Source: G958296245 sp965262055
Lineage (GTDB): Bacteria > Chloroflexota > Dehalococcoidia > Lucifugimonadales > G958296245
Reading direction: 5' to 3'
Assembly: GCA_965262055.1 (NCBI GenBank)
Contig: CBDHEI010000002.1
Location: 310,001-374,000, forward strand
Length of the DNA stretch: 64,000 bases
Below, piece by piece: positions 35,782 through 45,472 of this stretch (position 1 is its first letter; the number at the start of each line of letters is the position of its first letter). The notes under the pieces are model-generated. The model did not search any database. It was not told the origin of the DNA and was given only the letters and a program-made list of their open reading frames with translations. The position numbers were made by a program, and so were the translations under genes.

Positions 35782-36030
35782 GGCAGCTAGTATGGCCGTT
35801 CCCAACTTCGCCAAGCGCAAAGGGTGGATAGCGAAGACACCAGAAGGAGAGCGGTTGGGGAGTCAAGTATATGATTCCCTTGGAAACGGGGGCTGCGCTC
35901 CCAGACCCCGCTGCCTGGCGGCAGATAGGCTGCCGGAGGGGAGAACTCCTCTGGACGCGTCCTTAGGACCTCACGGGGGTCTGAGCAGTTTCTTGCGGGG
36001 CCGGAATGTCAGCGGCAGTCCAGGGGCGGC

Positions 36031-37869
<1,839 letters not shown>

Positions 37870-38008
37870 AAGTTCATCACCTCAGGGGCCATCATAGAAC
37901 ATTCTACGAGTGGCATGCGGCAGCAGGCTGCGAAAGAATCCTCCCCTACCATCTTTCGAGGCCCCTTCCTTGTGCAGGGAAGGGGGGGAGGTTGTATCTG
38001 AGGGACAC

Positions 38009-38100
38009 CGCTTCGACAGACTCAGGGCAGGCTCTCAGACTCCCGGCAAAGGGGCTGGGCCCTTTGCACAACCCGCATTTCAGCAGCTTGCCAGAGGGTG
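38009..38100. repeat. Dispersed repeat type R, copy 1
   Basis: Contains GACAGACTCAGGGCAGGCTC, then GGCAAAGGGGC...GCCCTTTGC (an inverted repeat), then CCCGCATTTCAGCAGC. A close relative is at 41418-41500 and a shorter one near 42568-42625. Found only in the accessory stretch between typA and the iron operon. The gap from 37870 to 38395 contains this repeat and the MITE-like element, and no gene. Confidence 0.6.
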
Positions 38101-38134
38101 ATTCCTGCATGTCTCACCAAGACAGAACAGTTGG

Positions 38135-38311
38135 GTAACTGTTCAGACTTGCTGATGTCTTCTCCACTAGCATAGTCCCGATAGGGCAGATGTCTTTGAT
38201 CCCCACCCGCCCGCCCTTTCGAAACTGGGGGCAAGGCCCCCAGACCCCCTGCCAGAGGGGAGAACCCCCTCTGGCCTCCTCCTTCGGATCTCACGGAGTC
38301 TGAACAGTTAC
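38135..38311. mobile_element. MITE-like element with 15-bp perfect inverted ends
   Basis: 177 bases without coding capacity, bounded by GTAACTGTTCAGACT and its exact inverse AGTCTGAACAGTTAC. Flanks AACAGTTGG and AACAGTTGC match at 8 of 9 positions, a probable 9-bp target duplication. The interior holds GGGGGCAAGGCCCCC-type inverted repeats. An older, interrupted copy is at 33755-35992. Confidence 0.75.
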
Positions 38312-38395
38312 AACAGTTGCCCAACGGTTTCTCGTGGGGTGGTGGAAGGGATATACTGCCGACGGTGCCGGCTGAGGGGCCGGTATGGGGGCGAC

Positions 38396-39151
38396 ATGGC
38401 AGCGACTTTGCGGTTCGAGACCAATCCGTTTGGCGGGGTCGTAGTAGACCCTGAGGCGTTGCCCTTGGAGGGGGAGTCTTTCCGGAGAGGGTTGGAGGTC
38501 TCGGTTGCGGCGTGGCGGGAGGAGGGGTACAGGGTGGTGTGGCTGGAATTGCCGATCTCGCGGATCGGGCTGGCGGTGCAGGCTGTGGAGTCGGGGTTCG
38601 GGTTCCATCACAGCGGCGACGACTACCTGTTGATGACGCTCCGGCTGGAGGAGGGCGCGTTCATACCGCCCTATGCGTCGCACTACATAGGCGCGGGCGG
38701 GGTGGTTATCAGCGACGGGTCGCTGCTGGTGGTGCACGAACGGCGCGGTCCGCCGGGCGGGCCCCGGCACTACAAGCTGCCGGGAGGAGCGCTGCACGAG
38801 GGGGAGCACCTGGTCGAGGGGGTGGTACGGGAGGTGCTGGAGGAGACTGGGGTGCGGACGCGCTTCCAGTCGCTGGTGTGCTTCCGCAACCTGCACGGGT
38901 ACCGTTACGGCAAGTCGGACATCTACTTCGTGTGCAAGCTAGAGGCGCTGAGCCATGAGATAGTGCCGCAGGCGGAGGAGATCGAGGAGTGTCTGTGGAT
39001 GCCGCTGGAGGAGTACCTCGCCGCGGAGAGCGTGAGCGTGTTCAACAAGAGCATCGTGCGAGCGGCGATCGAGAGTCCTGGGCTGTTGCCGGAGGTCATA
39101 GACGGGTACAGGGATCCTCGGAAGTACGAGGTGTTCATGCCCAGGGTCTGA
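38396..39151 (+). CDS. Nudix hydrolase with N-terminal pre-Nudix domain
   Basis: 251 residues from ATG at 38396, after a G-rich ribosome site; an open frame extends 19 codons further up. Residues 1-95 resemble the pre-Nudix domain (FRRGLEVSVAAWREEGYRVVWLEL, FGFHHSGDDYLLMTLRL) found in NUDT6-like proteins. The Nudix box is complete: GGALHEGEHLVEGVVREVLEETGV (about residues 138-161) fits G-x5-E-x7-RE-U-x-EE-x-GU. It hydrolyses a nucleoside diphosphate linked to some group; substrate unknown. The last ~34 codons recur as a fragment at 41.6 kb. Confidence 0.92.
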   Translation: MAATLRFETNPFGGVVVDPEALPLEGESFRRGLEVSVAAWREEGYRVVWLELPISRIGLAVQAVESGFGFHHSGDDYLLMTLRLEEGAFIPPYASHYIGAGGVVISDGSLLVVHERRGPPGGPRHYKLPGGALHEGEHLVEGVVREVLEETGVRTRFQSLVCFRNLHGYRYGKSDIYFVCKLEALSHEIVPQAEEIEECLWMPLEEYLAAESVSVFNKSIVRAAIESPGLLPEVIDGYRDPRKYEVFMPRV

Positions 39152-39226
39152 ACTGTGGTTCAGACATGGATGGACAGGATGGACACGGATGGTACGGGCA
39201 GCGGGCCGCGGGGAGTTGGGCCGAAG

Positions 39227-39409
39227 TTACCTGCGGAACCGGCGCATCCAGAGCAGGTTGAGCGCAACTATGGCCCCGGCGGCGACCCATACGAGCGTGC
39301 CCAGGGCCGGGCTGACTTGCAGCCCCAATCCCAGCCCGACGTGGAAGACGATCAGCGCCAGCAGGAAGAGCAGAAGGTGGGCAGCGACCCTAGCATTGGT
39401 AGCGGTCAT
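39227..39409 (-). CDS. Small two-segment membrane protein
   Basis: 60 residues: VAAHLLLFLLALIVFHVGLGL and LGTLVWVAAGAIVALNLLWM are two membrane segments, ending in the positively charged MRRFRR. ATG start at 39409. No family recognised. It converges on the Nudix gene. Confidence 0.55.
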   Translation of the reverse strand: MTATNARVAAHLLLFLLALIVFHVGLGLGLQVSPALGTLVWVAAGAIVALNLLWMRRFRR

Positions 39410-39516
39410 TTCGCTGCTATTCTACCATCAACACTGCTCTCAAGACTTGGTGGCACCCTAGATAGGGTAGGTGCCCTCGGTTACAATCGCGCGCTATCAA
39501 GGAAATCGGAGAATCG

Positions 39517-39720
39517 GGCGAAACGGCTACTCCCAACTTTGCGGACAAGACAATTTGGACGGGAGATAACCCAGATATACTCCGGGGCCTGACCTCATCT
39601 ACTTAGACCCGCCGTTCAACTCCAACAAGAACTACGAGGCCCCTGTAGGCAGCAAGGCGCCAAGCGAGGCGTTCAAGGACACGTGGACGCACAATGTCCT
39701 AGACACCAAGTGGAGGTGAC
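39517..39720 (+). pseudogene. Remnant of a site-specific DNA methyltransferase gene
   Basis: Reads ATPNFADKTIWTGDNPDILRGL, then after a small deletion and frame change DLIYLDPPFNSNKNYEAP and KAPSEAFKDTWTHN, ending in a stop at 39718-39720. This is the N-terminal AdoMet/catalytic DPPF region of adenine-specific methyltransferases of the beta class; the remaining ~80% is missing. It lies 25 bases before the stop of the converging DUF1828 gene, so recombination probably removed the rest. Confidence 0.7.
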
Positions 39721-39745
39721 TCCAGCCTACCAACTCTCTTAATCG

Positions 39746-40651
39746 TCAAAGCGGCCGCTTGACAGCGGCGACGTGGACACTGCTGTGAGCCAACTCGTTG
39801 CGTATGATAGTGACGAAGTTGGCCTTATGTGTGCCGTTGTCCCATGAGTATTGTTCTATCCCGGACGCGGAAGCCACGTTTTCGATAAGGCGGCGCGCCC
39901 GTTTTGTGCGTTCGCTATCCGCTTCACTGTTTTCCACTAGTCCATGGACGATTCTAACGATCGGCTCGTTGTAAAGTGCGCTGAGATCATGTGCTGCAAT
40001 AACCGCGATTCGTGCAGGGGCCACAGGGTCTTTCGCCTTGAGATCCGCTGCAATGACAAAAACGTCTCCAACATTGTCTTGGTCACCCAAGGGCTCTCTT
40101 CTCGCACTGTAGCTTAGATCCACACGCCGTTCGGTGCCAGTGATACCCTGTATTGAGCGTGGACCACGCATGAGATTGCGCAGACCATGCTCGCTGAGTT
40201 CTTTTTCCAGCTGGCTGATGATGTATGTACTTAACTTGCGGCCGCCACGGCTTCGTCGTGGCGGAGGGATCATACTTGCCAATGTAGCGATGGTTCGCCC
40301 CACCTCAAAGGCCCAGTATCCTAGAGTCTTTGCATCCGCTGTTGCGTAGTAGACGCGCCTCTCGTCATCGAAATCCAGTGTGGCTCGCTCCACTACGGTT
40401 TTCACTAGGTTCTTATCGGCGGCGGAAGGCTTGGCAGGACTCGATTCAAACAGAAGTCCGTTAATCCGCCCGCCATCGGTCACGTAGTAGACTCCTGGAC
40501 GTGAACCTTGGTTCACTGCAACAGTAATCACATCACCACTTGGCTCAAGCAGCGGAAGACTGATTCTGCAACCGCGAGACGTTACGTCGCTTTGGATGCG
40601 GCTCACGGCATGTGTGCGCACTCTGCTGACGATATCCTCGCAGTTCATCAA
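39746..40651 (-). CDS. DUF1828-domain protein
   Basis: 301 residues. N-terminal ~25-75 carries the DUF1828 pattern: CRISLPLLEPSGDVITVAVNQG, then YYVTDGGRINGLLFE, followed by LDFDDERRVYYATAD and a helical middle. The C-terminal half (LSYSARREPLGDQDNVGDVFVIAADLKA, IAVIAAHDLSALYNEPIVRIVHGLVENSEAD) is a second alpha/beta domain. The start ATG overlaps the stop of the upstream gene by 4 bases, so the two are made together. DUF1828 proteins are often in two-gene units near mobile DNA; a toxin-antitoxin or defence role is inference. Confidence 0.72.
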   Translation of the reverse strand: MMNCEDIVSRVRTHAVSRIQSDVTSRGCRISLPLLEPSGDVITVAVNQGSRPGVYYVTDGGRINGLLFESSPAKPSAADKNLVKTVVERATLDFDDERRVYYATADAKTLGYWAFEVGRTIATLASMIPPPRRSRGGRKLSTYIISQLEKELSEHGLRNLMRGPRSIQGITGTERRVDLSYSARREPLGDQDNVGDVFVIAADLKAKDPVAPARIAVIAAHDLSALYNEPIVRIVHGLVENSEADSERTKRARRLIENVASASGIEQYSWDNGTHKANFVTIIRNELAHSSVHVAAVKRPL

Positions 40652-41244
40652 CTGTCCTCAAGTAACAAGGGTCGTTCTCCCAGTTGTCTCGTGATGTTCA
40701 GGGCACGTGAGAAGCAGATTATGGCTTCCTTCAGAGACACTTCAGGGTCGATCGACCATTGGTAGCTACGGCTTCTACCACGATTGCCAATTTCCCTGAA
40801 TACGCTCGTCGGATAGTGGACATGGGGTCCGTCAACAAATGGCCCCGCGTCCGGCTCTTGATGTCCCCCGTCGATGTGTCCCCTCCGGAGGACTTGTCTT
40901 CCACCCTCAGCAGAGAGTGAGATGATACAGGACCCACTCTCCTCACGATGCCCACGAAGCCAGAGGGGCTCCCGTCTTTGAAGTTGGCGGCTGGTCGAAA
41001 TGATGTGAACTTGCGCCTCCCACGCTTCTACGTATTGAGACGACGGGCCGAGAGCTTCAAGGAGATACCAAATCTTCGGAGCCTCACACACCTGCTCCAC
41101 CCATCTGATGAGTTGCTCGCCATCTCGCCAGTATGGCCTTGGGCCAGCCGGAATCTGTTCTTCACTCCTGAGACGCAATGGACTCTTCTGCCGCCGACTC
41201 CATTGTATCTGGGGGCGATGCCCTGAGACTATACCATAGCGCAT
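40648..41244 (-). CDS. Hypothetical partner of the DUF1828 protein
   Basis: Up to 198 residues; start uncertain because a TATAGT box lies just after the first ATG, so translation may begin later (for example TTG near residue 23). The C-terminal half includes EPDAGPFVDGPHVHYPTSVFREIGNRGRSRSYQW, a His-x-His segment that could be a metal or nucleic-acid site, followed by a helix (EVSLKEAIICFSRALNI). No family recognised. Coupled by an ATGA overlap to the DUF1828 gene. Confidence 0.55.
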   Translation of the reverse strand: MRYGIVSGHRPQIQWSRRQKSPLRLRSEEQIPAGPRPYWRDGEQLIRWVEQVCEAPKIWYLLEALGPSSQYVEAWEAQVHIISTSRQLQRREPLWLRGHREESGSCIISLSAEGGRQVLRRGHIDGGHQEPDAGPFVDGPHVHYPTSVFREIGNRGRSRSYQWSIDPEVSLKEAIICFSRALNITRQLGERPLLLEDS

Positions 41245-41417
41245 GCTCCACCGCGTCTGGGGCGGTCATCACCGAGCCTGCGGCGTATCGAGGAGTTGGA
41301 GACATGTATGCGCCCCCCAGTCCGTCCACGGGGAGAGTTCGTGAATGTCGGGCTCACAGCTTCGTCCGAAGACGGTACGGTCCCCACGCGACGGGAGATA
41401 CACGTCCTGGGAAACGA

Positions 41418-41500
41418 CAGACTCGGCAGGCTCAGGGCAGGCTCTCAGACTCTCGGCAAAGGGGCTTCGCCCCTCTGCACACCCCGTATTTCAGCAGGCT
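41418..41500. repeat. Dispersed repeat type R, copy 2
   Basis: Shares CAGGGCAGGCTCTCAGACT, GGCAAAGGGGCTTCGCCCCT (hairpin) and CCCGTATTTCAGCAGG with copy 1. It directly precedes two gene-end fragments. The rest of 41245-41417 shows no gene I can support. Confidence 0.6.
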
Positions 41501-41501
41501 T

Positions 41502-41568
41502 CTATGGTTGGTGGGGGAAGGCTACGAAGGGCTCGGACCTGACGTCGAAGATTCTGACGCGGTTATCA
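41502..41568 (-). pseudogene. 3'-end fragment of an fbpC-type ATPase gene
   Basis: On the minus strand reads RVRIFDVRSEPFVAFPHQP then stop, matching RVRLFSVRSEPFVAFPHQS at the end of the complete ATPase gene at 42661. It covers only the last ~20 codons. Confidence 0.75.
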
Positions 41569-41674
41569 ACAGGTCATCGTGCGCGCGGCGATCGACAGCC
41601 TTGGGCTGGCGCCTGAGGTGATAGACGGGTACAGGGACCCTCGGAAGTACGAGGTGTTCATGCCGCGGGTGTGA
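41566..41674 (+). pseudogene. 3'-end fragment of the Nudix hydrolase gene
   Basis: Reads VIVRAAIDSLGLAPEV, DGYRDPRKYEVFMPRV and a stop, matching the last 34 codons of the Nudix gene at 39.05-39.15 kb, with one base missing at the left edge. It abuts, tail to tail, the ATPase-gene fragment. Confidence 0.8.
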
Positions 41675-41800
41675 TGGTGTCGAGAGGGGCATTCCTCGGG
41701 ACCGGCCCCAAGACGAGACTGCATGAGTTTATTCCTAACCGGGAGATCTGACACAAGCTCCTGGCCGACTTGTGTCACGTAGGAAATCGGTTCAAACCGC

Positions 41801-42115
41801 CTACGGGGTGGTTATCAGTTCATGAGGCCGGATGCTGTCAATCTGCTCCGCCTCGGCACGTTGGGCGTGGTAAAGGTCCCAGCGGAGTTGCAGGCTCATC
41901 CAGAAGTCAGGAGACGTGCCGAGGAATCTGGAAAGCCGCAATGCCGTGCTGGGTGTGACCCCACGTCTCCTGCGGACGACCTCGTTGACGCGCTGAAAGG
42001 GCACATGGATCGCGGTGGCTAGGTCGCGCTGGGTCATGCCGAGTGGCAGCAGGAACTCTTGCAGCAGCATCTCGCCTGGGTGGGTAGGCTCACGGCCGGT
42101 GGGGATGCGCACCAT
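41801..42115 (-). CDS. higA: HigA-type antitoxin
   Basis: 104 residues from ATG at 42115, seven bases after AAGGAG; an in-frame ATG at 42133 overlaps the toxin gene. Xre-type helix-turn-helix: the opening IPTGREPTHPGEMLLQEFL is the hallmark of HigA, followed by GMTQRDLATAIHVPFQRVNEVVRRRRGVTPSTALRLSRFLGTSPDFWMSLQ. It should bind the HigB toxin and repress their shared promoter. Toxin-first order is usual for higBA. Confidence 0.93.
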   Translation of the reverse strand: MVRIPTGREPTHPGEMLLQEFLLPLGMTQRDLATAIHVPFQRVNEVVRRRRGVTPSTALRLSRFLGTSPDFWMSLQLRWDLYHAQRAEAEQIDSIRPHELITTP

Positions 42116-42129
42116 ACCTAGTCTCCTTC

Positions 42130-42423
42130 TCAAGGATAGTCAGTTATCTCGGCTTCGGCGGGATCTGCGTCGGTCCAGACGAAGCAGATGCGATACCTGA
42201 CGTTGACACGAATGCTGTGTTGCCCGCTTCGATCCCCGGCCAGTCGTTCTAACCGGTTGCTGGGAGGTATGCGTAGATCGGTTAGGACTGCGGCGGAATC
42301 GAGCTGGTCCAGCTTTCGCTGAGCCACACTCCAAATGGCAGGAGGACAGATCCGCCGCGCGGTTTGAGTGTCCCGCCCGTTTAAAACGTCCTGGGTGCCT
42401 CCATCCTTGAACGAGACGATCAC
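42130..42423 (-). CDS. higB: HigB-type toxin (RelE superfamily mRNA endonuclease)
   Basis: 97 residues; start GTG at 42423. Matches: MIVSFKDGGTQDVLNG, ARRICPPAIWSVAQRKLDQLDSA, LRIPPSNRLERLAGDRSGQHSIRVNVRYRICFVWTDADPAEAEITDYP, including the conserved Arg/Tyr core of ribosome-dependent HigB. Followed by higA after 14 bases. Confidence 0.93.
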   Translation of the reverse strand: MIVSFKDGGTQDVLNGRDTQTARRICPPAIWSVAQRKLDQLDSAAVLTDLRIPPSNRLERLAGDRSGQHSIRVNVRYRICFVWTDADPAEAEITDYP

Positions 42424-42567
42424 GATGACATGGTAGCACGGCAGTCATGCTATCGTAAATGCTTCGCGTACGACTGTAAGCAAGTGAAGAGGGCCCCCTG
42501 GACTCCCCTTAGATTGAGGCGTCTTTATTGTCCCGCCCACCCGCCCCCAAGGGGATATTGTGGGAGA

Positions 42568-42625
42568 CACCCCCACACCCGGCGAGGGGCTCCGCTCCTC
42601 TGCACACCCCGTCTTATAGCTGCCT
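42568..42625. repeat. Dispersed repeat type R, short copy 3
   Basis: GGCGAGGGGCTCCGCTCCTCTGCACACCCCGTCTTATAGC-like sequence (first part GCGAGGGGCTCCGCTCCTC is an inverted repeat) matches the right half of copy 2. Located directly after the iron ATPase gene, where it may also serve as a terminator. Confidence 0.45.
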
Positions 42626-42660
42626 GCCAAGGGAGAGCATGAGGCAGGTGTCCTGGTGGT

Positions 42661-43716
42661 CTAGGACTGGTGGGGGAAGGCTACGAAGGGCTCGGACCTG
42701 ACGGAGAAGAGCCTTACGCGGGTGCCGGTGGGGAGGGTGGAGTAGTGGTGGCGGCGGCAGTGGACTTCGGCGCCGGAGGGTGTGCTGACGGTGAGGAGGA
42801 CCTCGTCGCCCCGGAACTCTCGTGAGAGCACAACGGAGCCGCCGTTTGGGTCTGGGGCGAGCTGGAGGTCGTCGGCGCGGACGAGGATGTCGACCCCGGT
42901 CCCATCTGGGAGAGCACCGACGGGGTCGGTGACCGCGAGGGAGCCGACGTCGGTGAGGGCGCGGCCTCCCTGTGTCCGGCCGGGCAGGAAGTCGCAGGCA
43001 CCGGTGGCCGTGGCGACGAAGGGGGTTGCCGGGGAGTGGTAGAGGGCGCTTGGGGAGTCGATCTGCTCGAGGCGTCCTCTCTGGAGTACGGCGACGCGGT
43101 CGGCCATTGCGAATGCCTCTTCCCTGTCGTGTGTGACGAAGACGGCGGTTGTGCCGCTCTCCTTGAGTATCTCGCCGACCTCGCGGCGCATTTCGGACTT
43201 CATGGCGGCGTCGAGGTTGCTGAAGGGCTCGTCGAGGAGGATGGTAACGGGCCTGGGCGCGAGGGTTCGGGCCAGCGCTACGCGCTGCTGCTCGCCCCCG
43301 GATAGCTCGTGGGGGTAGCGCTGCTCCATGCCGTCGAGGCGGACCAGCTCGAGGGCGCTCTGCCCGCGTCTCTTCCTTTCGGGTCGGGGAAGGCTGCCGA
43401 GGCCGAACTCGACGTTTTCCAAGACGGTGAGGTGCGGGAAGAGTGCGTACTCCTGGAAGACGACGCCGACGTTGCGGCGCTCCGGTGGGACGTGGTCGCT
43501 GGGGCTGGAGACGAGCCTGCCGCCGATGCGCACCTCTCCCGCGGAGACGGTCTCGAAGCCGGCGATCAGCCGCAGCAGGGTGGTCTTGCCGGAGCCGCTC
43601 GGGCCGAGGAAGCCGACTATCTCGCCCTGCTCCACGGCGAAGCTGACGCCGTCGACGGCCCGGGAGGCGCCGAAGGACTTGGCGGCCCGGACGCACTCCA
43701 CGACGGGAGGGCTCAA
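42661..43716 (-). CDS. fbpC: Iron(III) ABC transporter ATP-binding protein
   Basis: 351 residues from TTG at 43716, which overlaps the permease stop (TTGA). Motifs: Walker A GPSGSGKTTLL (about 36), Q-loop VVFQEYALFPHLTVLENVEFGL, signature LSGGEQQRVALARTLA, Walker B ILLDEPFSNLD, and H-loop VFVTHDREEAFAMADR. The C-terminal ~110 residues form a TOBE-like domain (VDILVRADDLQLAPDPNGG). The length and Q-loop fit FbpC/FutC. The protein partners with the permease and the lipoprotein encoded upstream. A fragment of its 3' end is at 41.5 kb. Confidence 0.93.
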   Translation of the reverse strand: MSPPVVECVRAAKSFGASRAVDGVSFAVEQGEIVGFLGPSGSGKTTLLRLIAGFETVSAGEVRIGGRLVSSPSDHVPPERRNVGVVFQEYALFPHLTVLENVEFGLGSLPRPERKRRGQSALELVRLDGMEQRYPHELSGGEQQRVALARTLAPRPVTILLDEPFSNLDAAMKSEMRREVGEILKESGTTAVFVTHDREEAFAMADRVAVLQRGRLEQIDSPSALYHSPATPFVATATGACDFLPGRTQGGRALTDVGSLAVTDPVGALPDGTGVDILVRADDLQLAPDPNGGSVVLSREFRGDEVLLTVSTPSGAEVHCRRHHYSTLPTGTRVRLFSVRSEPFVAFPHQS

Positions 43717-45350
43717 GGGCGGGCCCTGTCCCGGAGTATGAGGAAGCTGAGGGGGAGCATGGAGAGGACTATCAAAAGCAGGGCGGGGACGGCGGCCTGG
43801 GCGAAGAAAGCCTCGGAGGAGGCGGACCAGACCTGCGTTGCCAGCGTCCTGAAGCCGAGGGGGCCGAGGATGAGGGTAGCTGGCAGCTCCTTCATGGTGA
43901 GGAGGAATACGAGGGCGGCGCCGGAGAGCACGCCGGGGAGCATGAGGGGGGCGGTGACGTGGCGGAGGGCGCGCAGGGGGCCGTGTCCGAGGCTGCGGGC
44001 TGCGTCCTCCAGCCTGGGGCCGACGCGGAGCAGGGACGCGCGCGAGGCTCCGAGGGCGGCGGGAAGGAAGAGGACGACGTATGCGAGCAGCAGCAGCCAT
44101 ATAGTTTGGTAGAGGGGGCGGGCGTAGTGCGCCCCGAAGAATACCAGAGCCAGGGCGACCACGACGCCCGGCAGAGCGTATCCGACGTAGCTCATGCGCT
44201 CGGCCACCTTGGCGAAGAGGCCGGGGTGGCGCACCACCAGGACGGCGAGGGGCACCGAGCAGGCCGCGGTTGCGGCGGCGGCGAGCGCGGAGACGGATAC
44301 GGAGCTGAGGGCGGCCATCCAGACTGTGCCCAGATCGACACCGGCGTGGAGCCCCTTGGCGAGCCAGTAGACGAGGACGGACGCGGGCAGCACGAGCGCG
44401 GCGGCGACCACGGCGCCTGTGAAGAGAAGGGCGGGCCACTTCCAGCGTCCCAGCCTGACGGGACGGAGGCGGCGCCTGGCGCCGGTGGACTCGTGGTAGG
44501 CCATGCGGCCTCGCGTCGATGCCTCGCCTATGAGGATTATGGTGGCGACGAGCACGAGGGCCATCGACAGAAGTGCGGCGGCGTTTCGGTCGAAGGCGGC
44601 CTGATACTGCTGGTATATGGCCCAAGTGAAGGTCTCGAACCTGAGCAGGGAGACGGCTCCGAAGTCGGCGAGGGTGTAGAGGGCGACGAGGAGGCCTCCG
44701 GACACGAGGGCGGGGCGAAGCTGCGGCAGCGTCACCCTTCTCATGACGGCCCAGGGGCCGAGGCCGAGGCTGCGCGCGGTCTCTTCGTAGGCGGGGTTGA
44801 GGTTGCCCATGACGCCCCGCAGGGTGAGCAGGACGTAGGGGTAGCTGAGGAGGACGAGTGTAAGGGCCGCGCCGGGGAATCCGTAGATACTGGGCAGGCG
44901 GTCCACTCCGAATGGGCCCTCCAGGGCGCCCTGGAGGAGGCCCCTGGGTCCGAGGGTGGAGATGATGAGGAAGCCGCCGACGTAGCTGGGGATGACGAGG
45001 GGCAGCGCGGTGAGCACGCCCCATACGCGCCTGTAAGGGAGGTCGGTCCTGACCGTGAGCCAGGCCAGGGGGACTGCCAGGGCGATGGAGGCGAGGGTGA
45101 CGGTGGCGGCCAGGGTGAGGGAGCGGAGGGCGATTTCGGCGGTGCGGGGGCGCAGCAGCAGGCGCCAAGCCTCGGCGCCCGCGTCGGCGCTCCTGAGCAG
45201 GAGGTAGGCGGGCGGGAGGGCCATGGCTATGGCAATGAGGAGCACCGGGAGCCAGACCGCCACCGGCGGCGCGGCAGCGGTGCGGCCACGGGTCAGAGCG
45301 GGTGGGCGCTCTTGCGCGGCGGCGGCGATCTGGAACTCGGCGGAGGCCAT
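43713..45350 (-). CDS. fbpB: Iron(III) ABC transporter permease, fused two-domain type
   Basis: 545 residues with about twelve membrane segments forming two copies of the BPD permease fold, as in FbpB/FutB/ThiP. EAA-like loops follow the pattern in each half: YEETARSLGLGPWAVMRRVTLPQLRPALVSG (about 190) and LEDAARSLGHGPLRALRHVTAPLMLPGVLSG (about 455). Start ATG at 45350. The gene is 122 bases from fbpA and overlaps fbpC by 4 bases. Confidence 0.93.
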   Translation of the reverse strand: MASAEFQIAAAAQERPPALTRGRTAAAPPVAVWLPVLLIAIAMALPPAYLLLRSADAGAEAWRLLLRPRTAEIALRSLTLAATVTLASIALAVPLAWLTVRTDLPYRRVWGVLTALPLVIPSYVGGFLIISTLGPRGLLQGALEGPFGVDRLPSIYGFPGAALTLVLLSYPYVLLTLRGVMGNLNPAYEETARSLGLGPWAVMRRVTLPQLRPALVSGGLLVALYTLADFGAVSLLRFETFTWAIYQQYQAAFDRNAAALLSMALVLVATIILIGEASTRGRMAYHESTGARRRLRPVRLGRWKWPALLFTGAVVAAALVLPASVLVYWLAKGLHAGVDLGTVWMAALSSVSVSALAAAATAACSVPLAVLVVRHPGLFAKVAERMSYVGYALPGVVVALALVFFGAHYARPLYQTIWLLLLAYVVLFLPAALGASRASLLRVGPRLEDAARSLGHGPLRALRHVTAPLMLPGVLSGAALVFLLTMKELPATLILGPLGFRTLATQVWSASSEAFFAQAAVPALLLIVLSMLPLSFLILRDRARP

Positions 45351-45403
45351 GGGGGTCTAATACCGCTTCAGGAAGTTCCTAGCGGTCTTTAGGCACGCGT
45401 CCG

Positions 45404-45434
45404 GTCTGGATTCCCGCTTCCGCGGGAATGACGG
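45404..45434. repeat. REP-like hairpin between fbpA and fbpB
   Basis: GTCTGG then ATTCCCGC, a 4-base loop and GCGGGAAT at 45410-45429, followed by GACGG. This sequence type is a common intergenic palindrome in bacteria. It may adjust transcript levels of the binding protein against the permease by stabilising the fbpA transcript end. Confidence 0.6.
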
Positions 45435-45472
45435 AGAGTGGTCGGAGCTAGTCATCATCGTATAGGCGGGCC

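Larger units (their letters stand above)
33842..35879 (+). mobile_element. IS1595-type element carrying a P63C passenger gene
   Basis: 2038 bases with imperfect inverted ends: GGGCATTATATACTTGACTCCC at the left and, reading inward from the right, GGGAATCATATACTTGACTCCC. The 7-base direct repeat TTGGAAA abuts both ends (33835-33841, 35880-35886); the family normally makes 8-bp repeats, and the eighth base differs. Contains a transposase gene with an internal stop and a second gene overlapping its end. Confidence 0.85.
33755..35992. repeat. Older MITE-like element, interrupted by the IS1595-type element
   Basis: Left part 33755-33841 and right part 35887-35992 match the intact 177-base element at 38135-38311: the left begins GTAGCTGTTCAGACT, and the right ends in GGTCTGAGCAGTTTC, the decayed inverse. 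Internal sequence AGTCCCGATAAGGCAGACGTC is shared with AGTCCCGATAGGGCAGATGTC at the other copy. About 193 bases before interruption. Confidence 0.65.

Noticed and set aside
35796..35880. Start of a gene reading MAVPNFAKRKGW after the P63C gene
   Set aside because: The frame runs out through the right inverted end into the MITE-like remnant and has no family match; it is probably chance within the element end.
42661..45168. An 835-codon frame ending as the iron ATPase
   Set aside because: The first ~480 codons are Pro/Arg-rich shadow of the permease gene; the true ATPase gene starts at TTG 43716.
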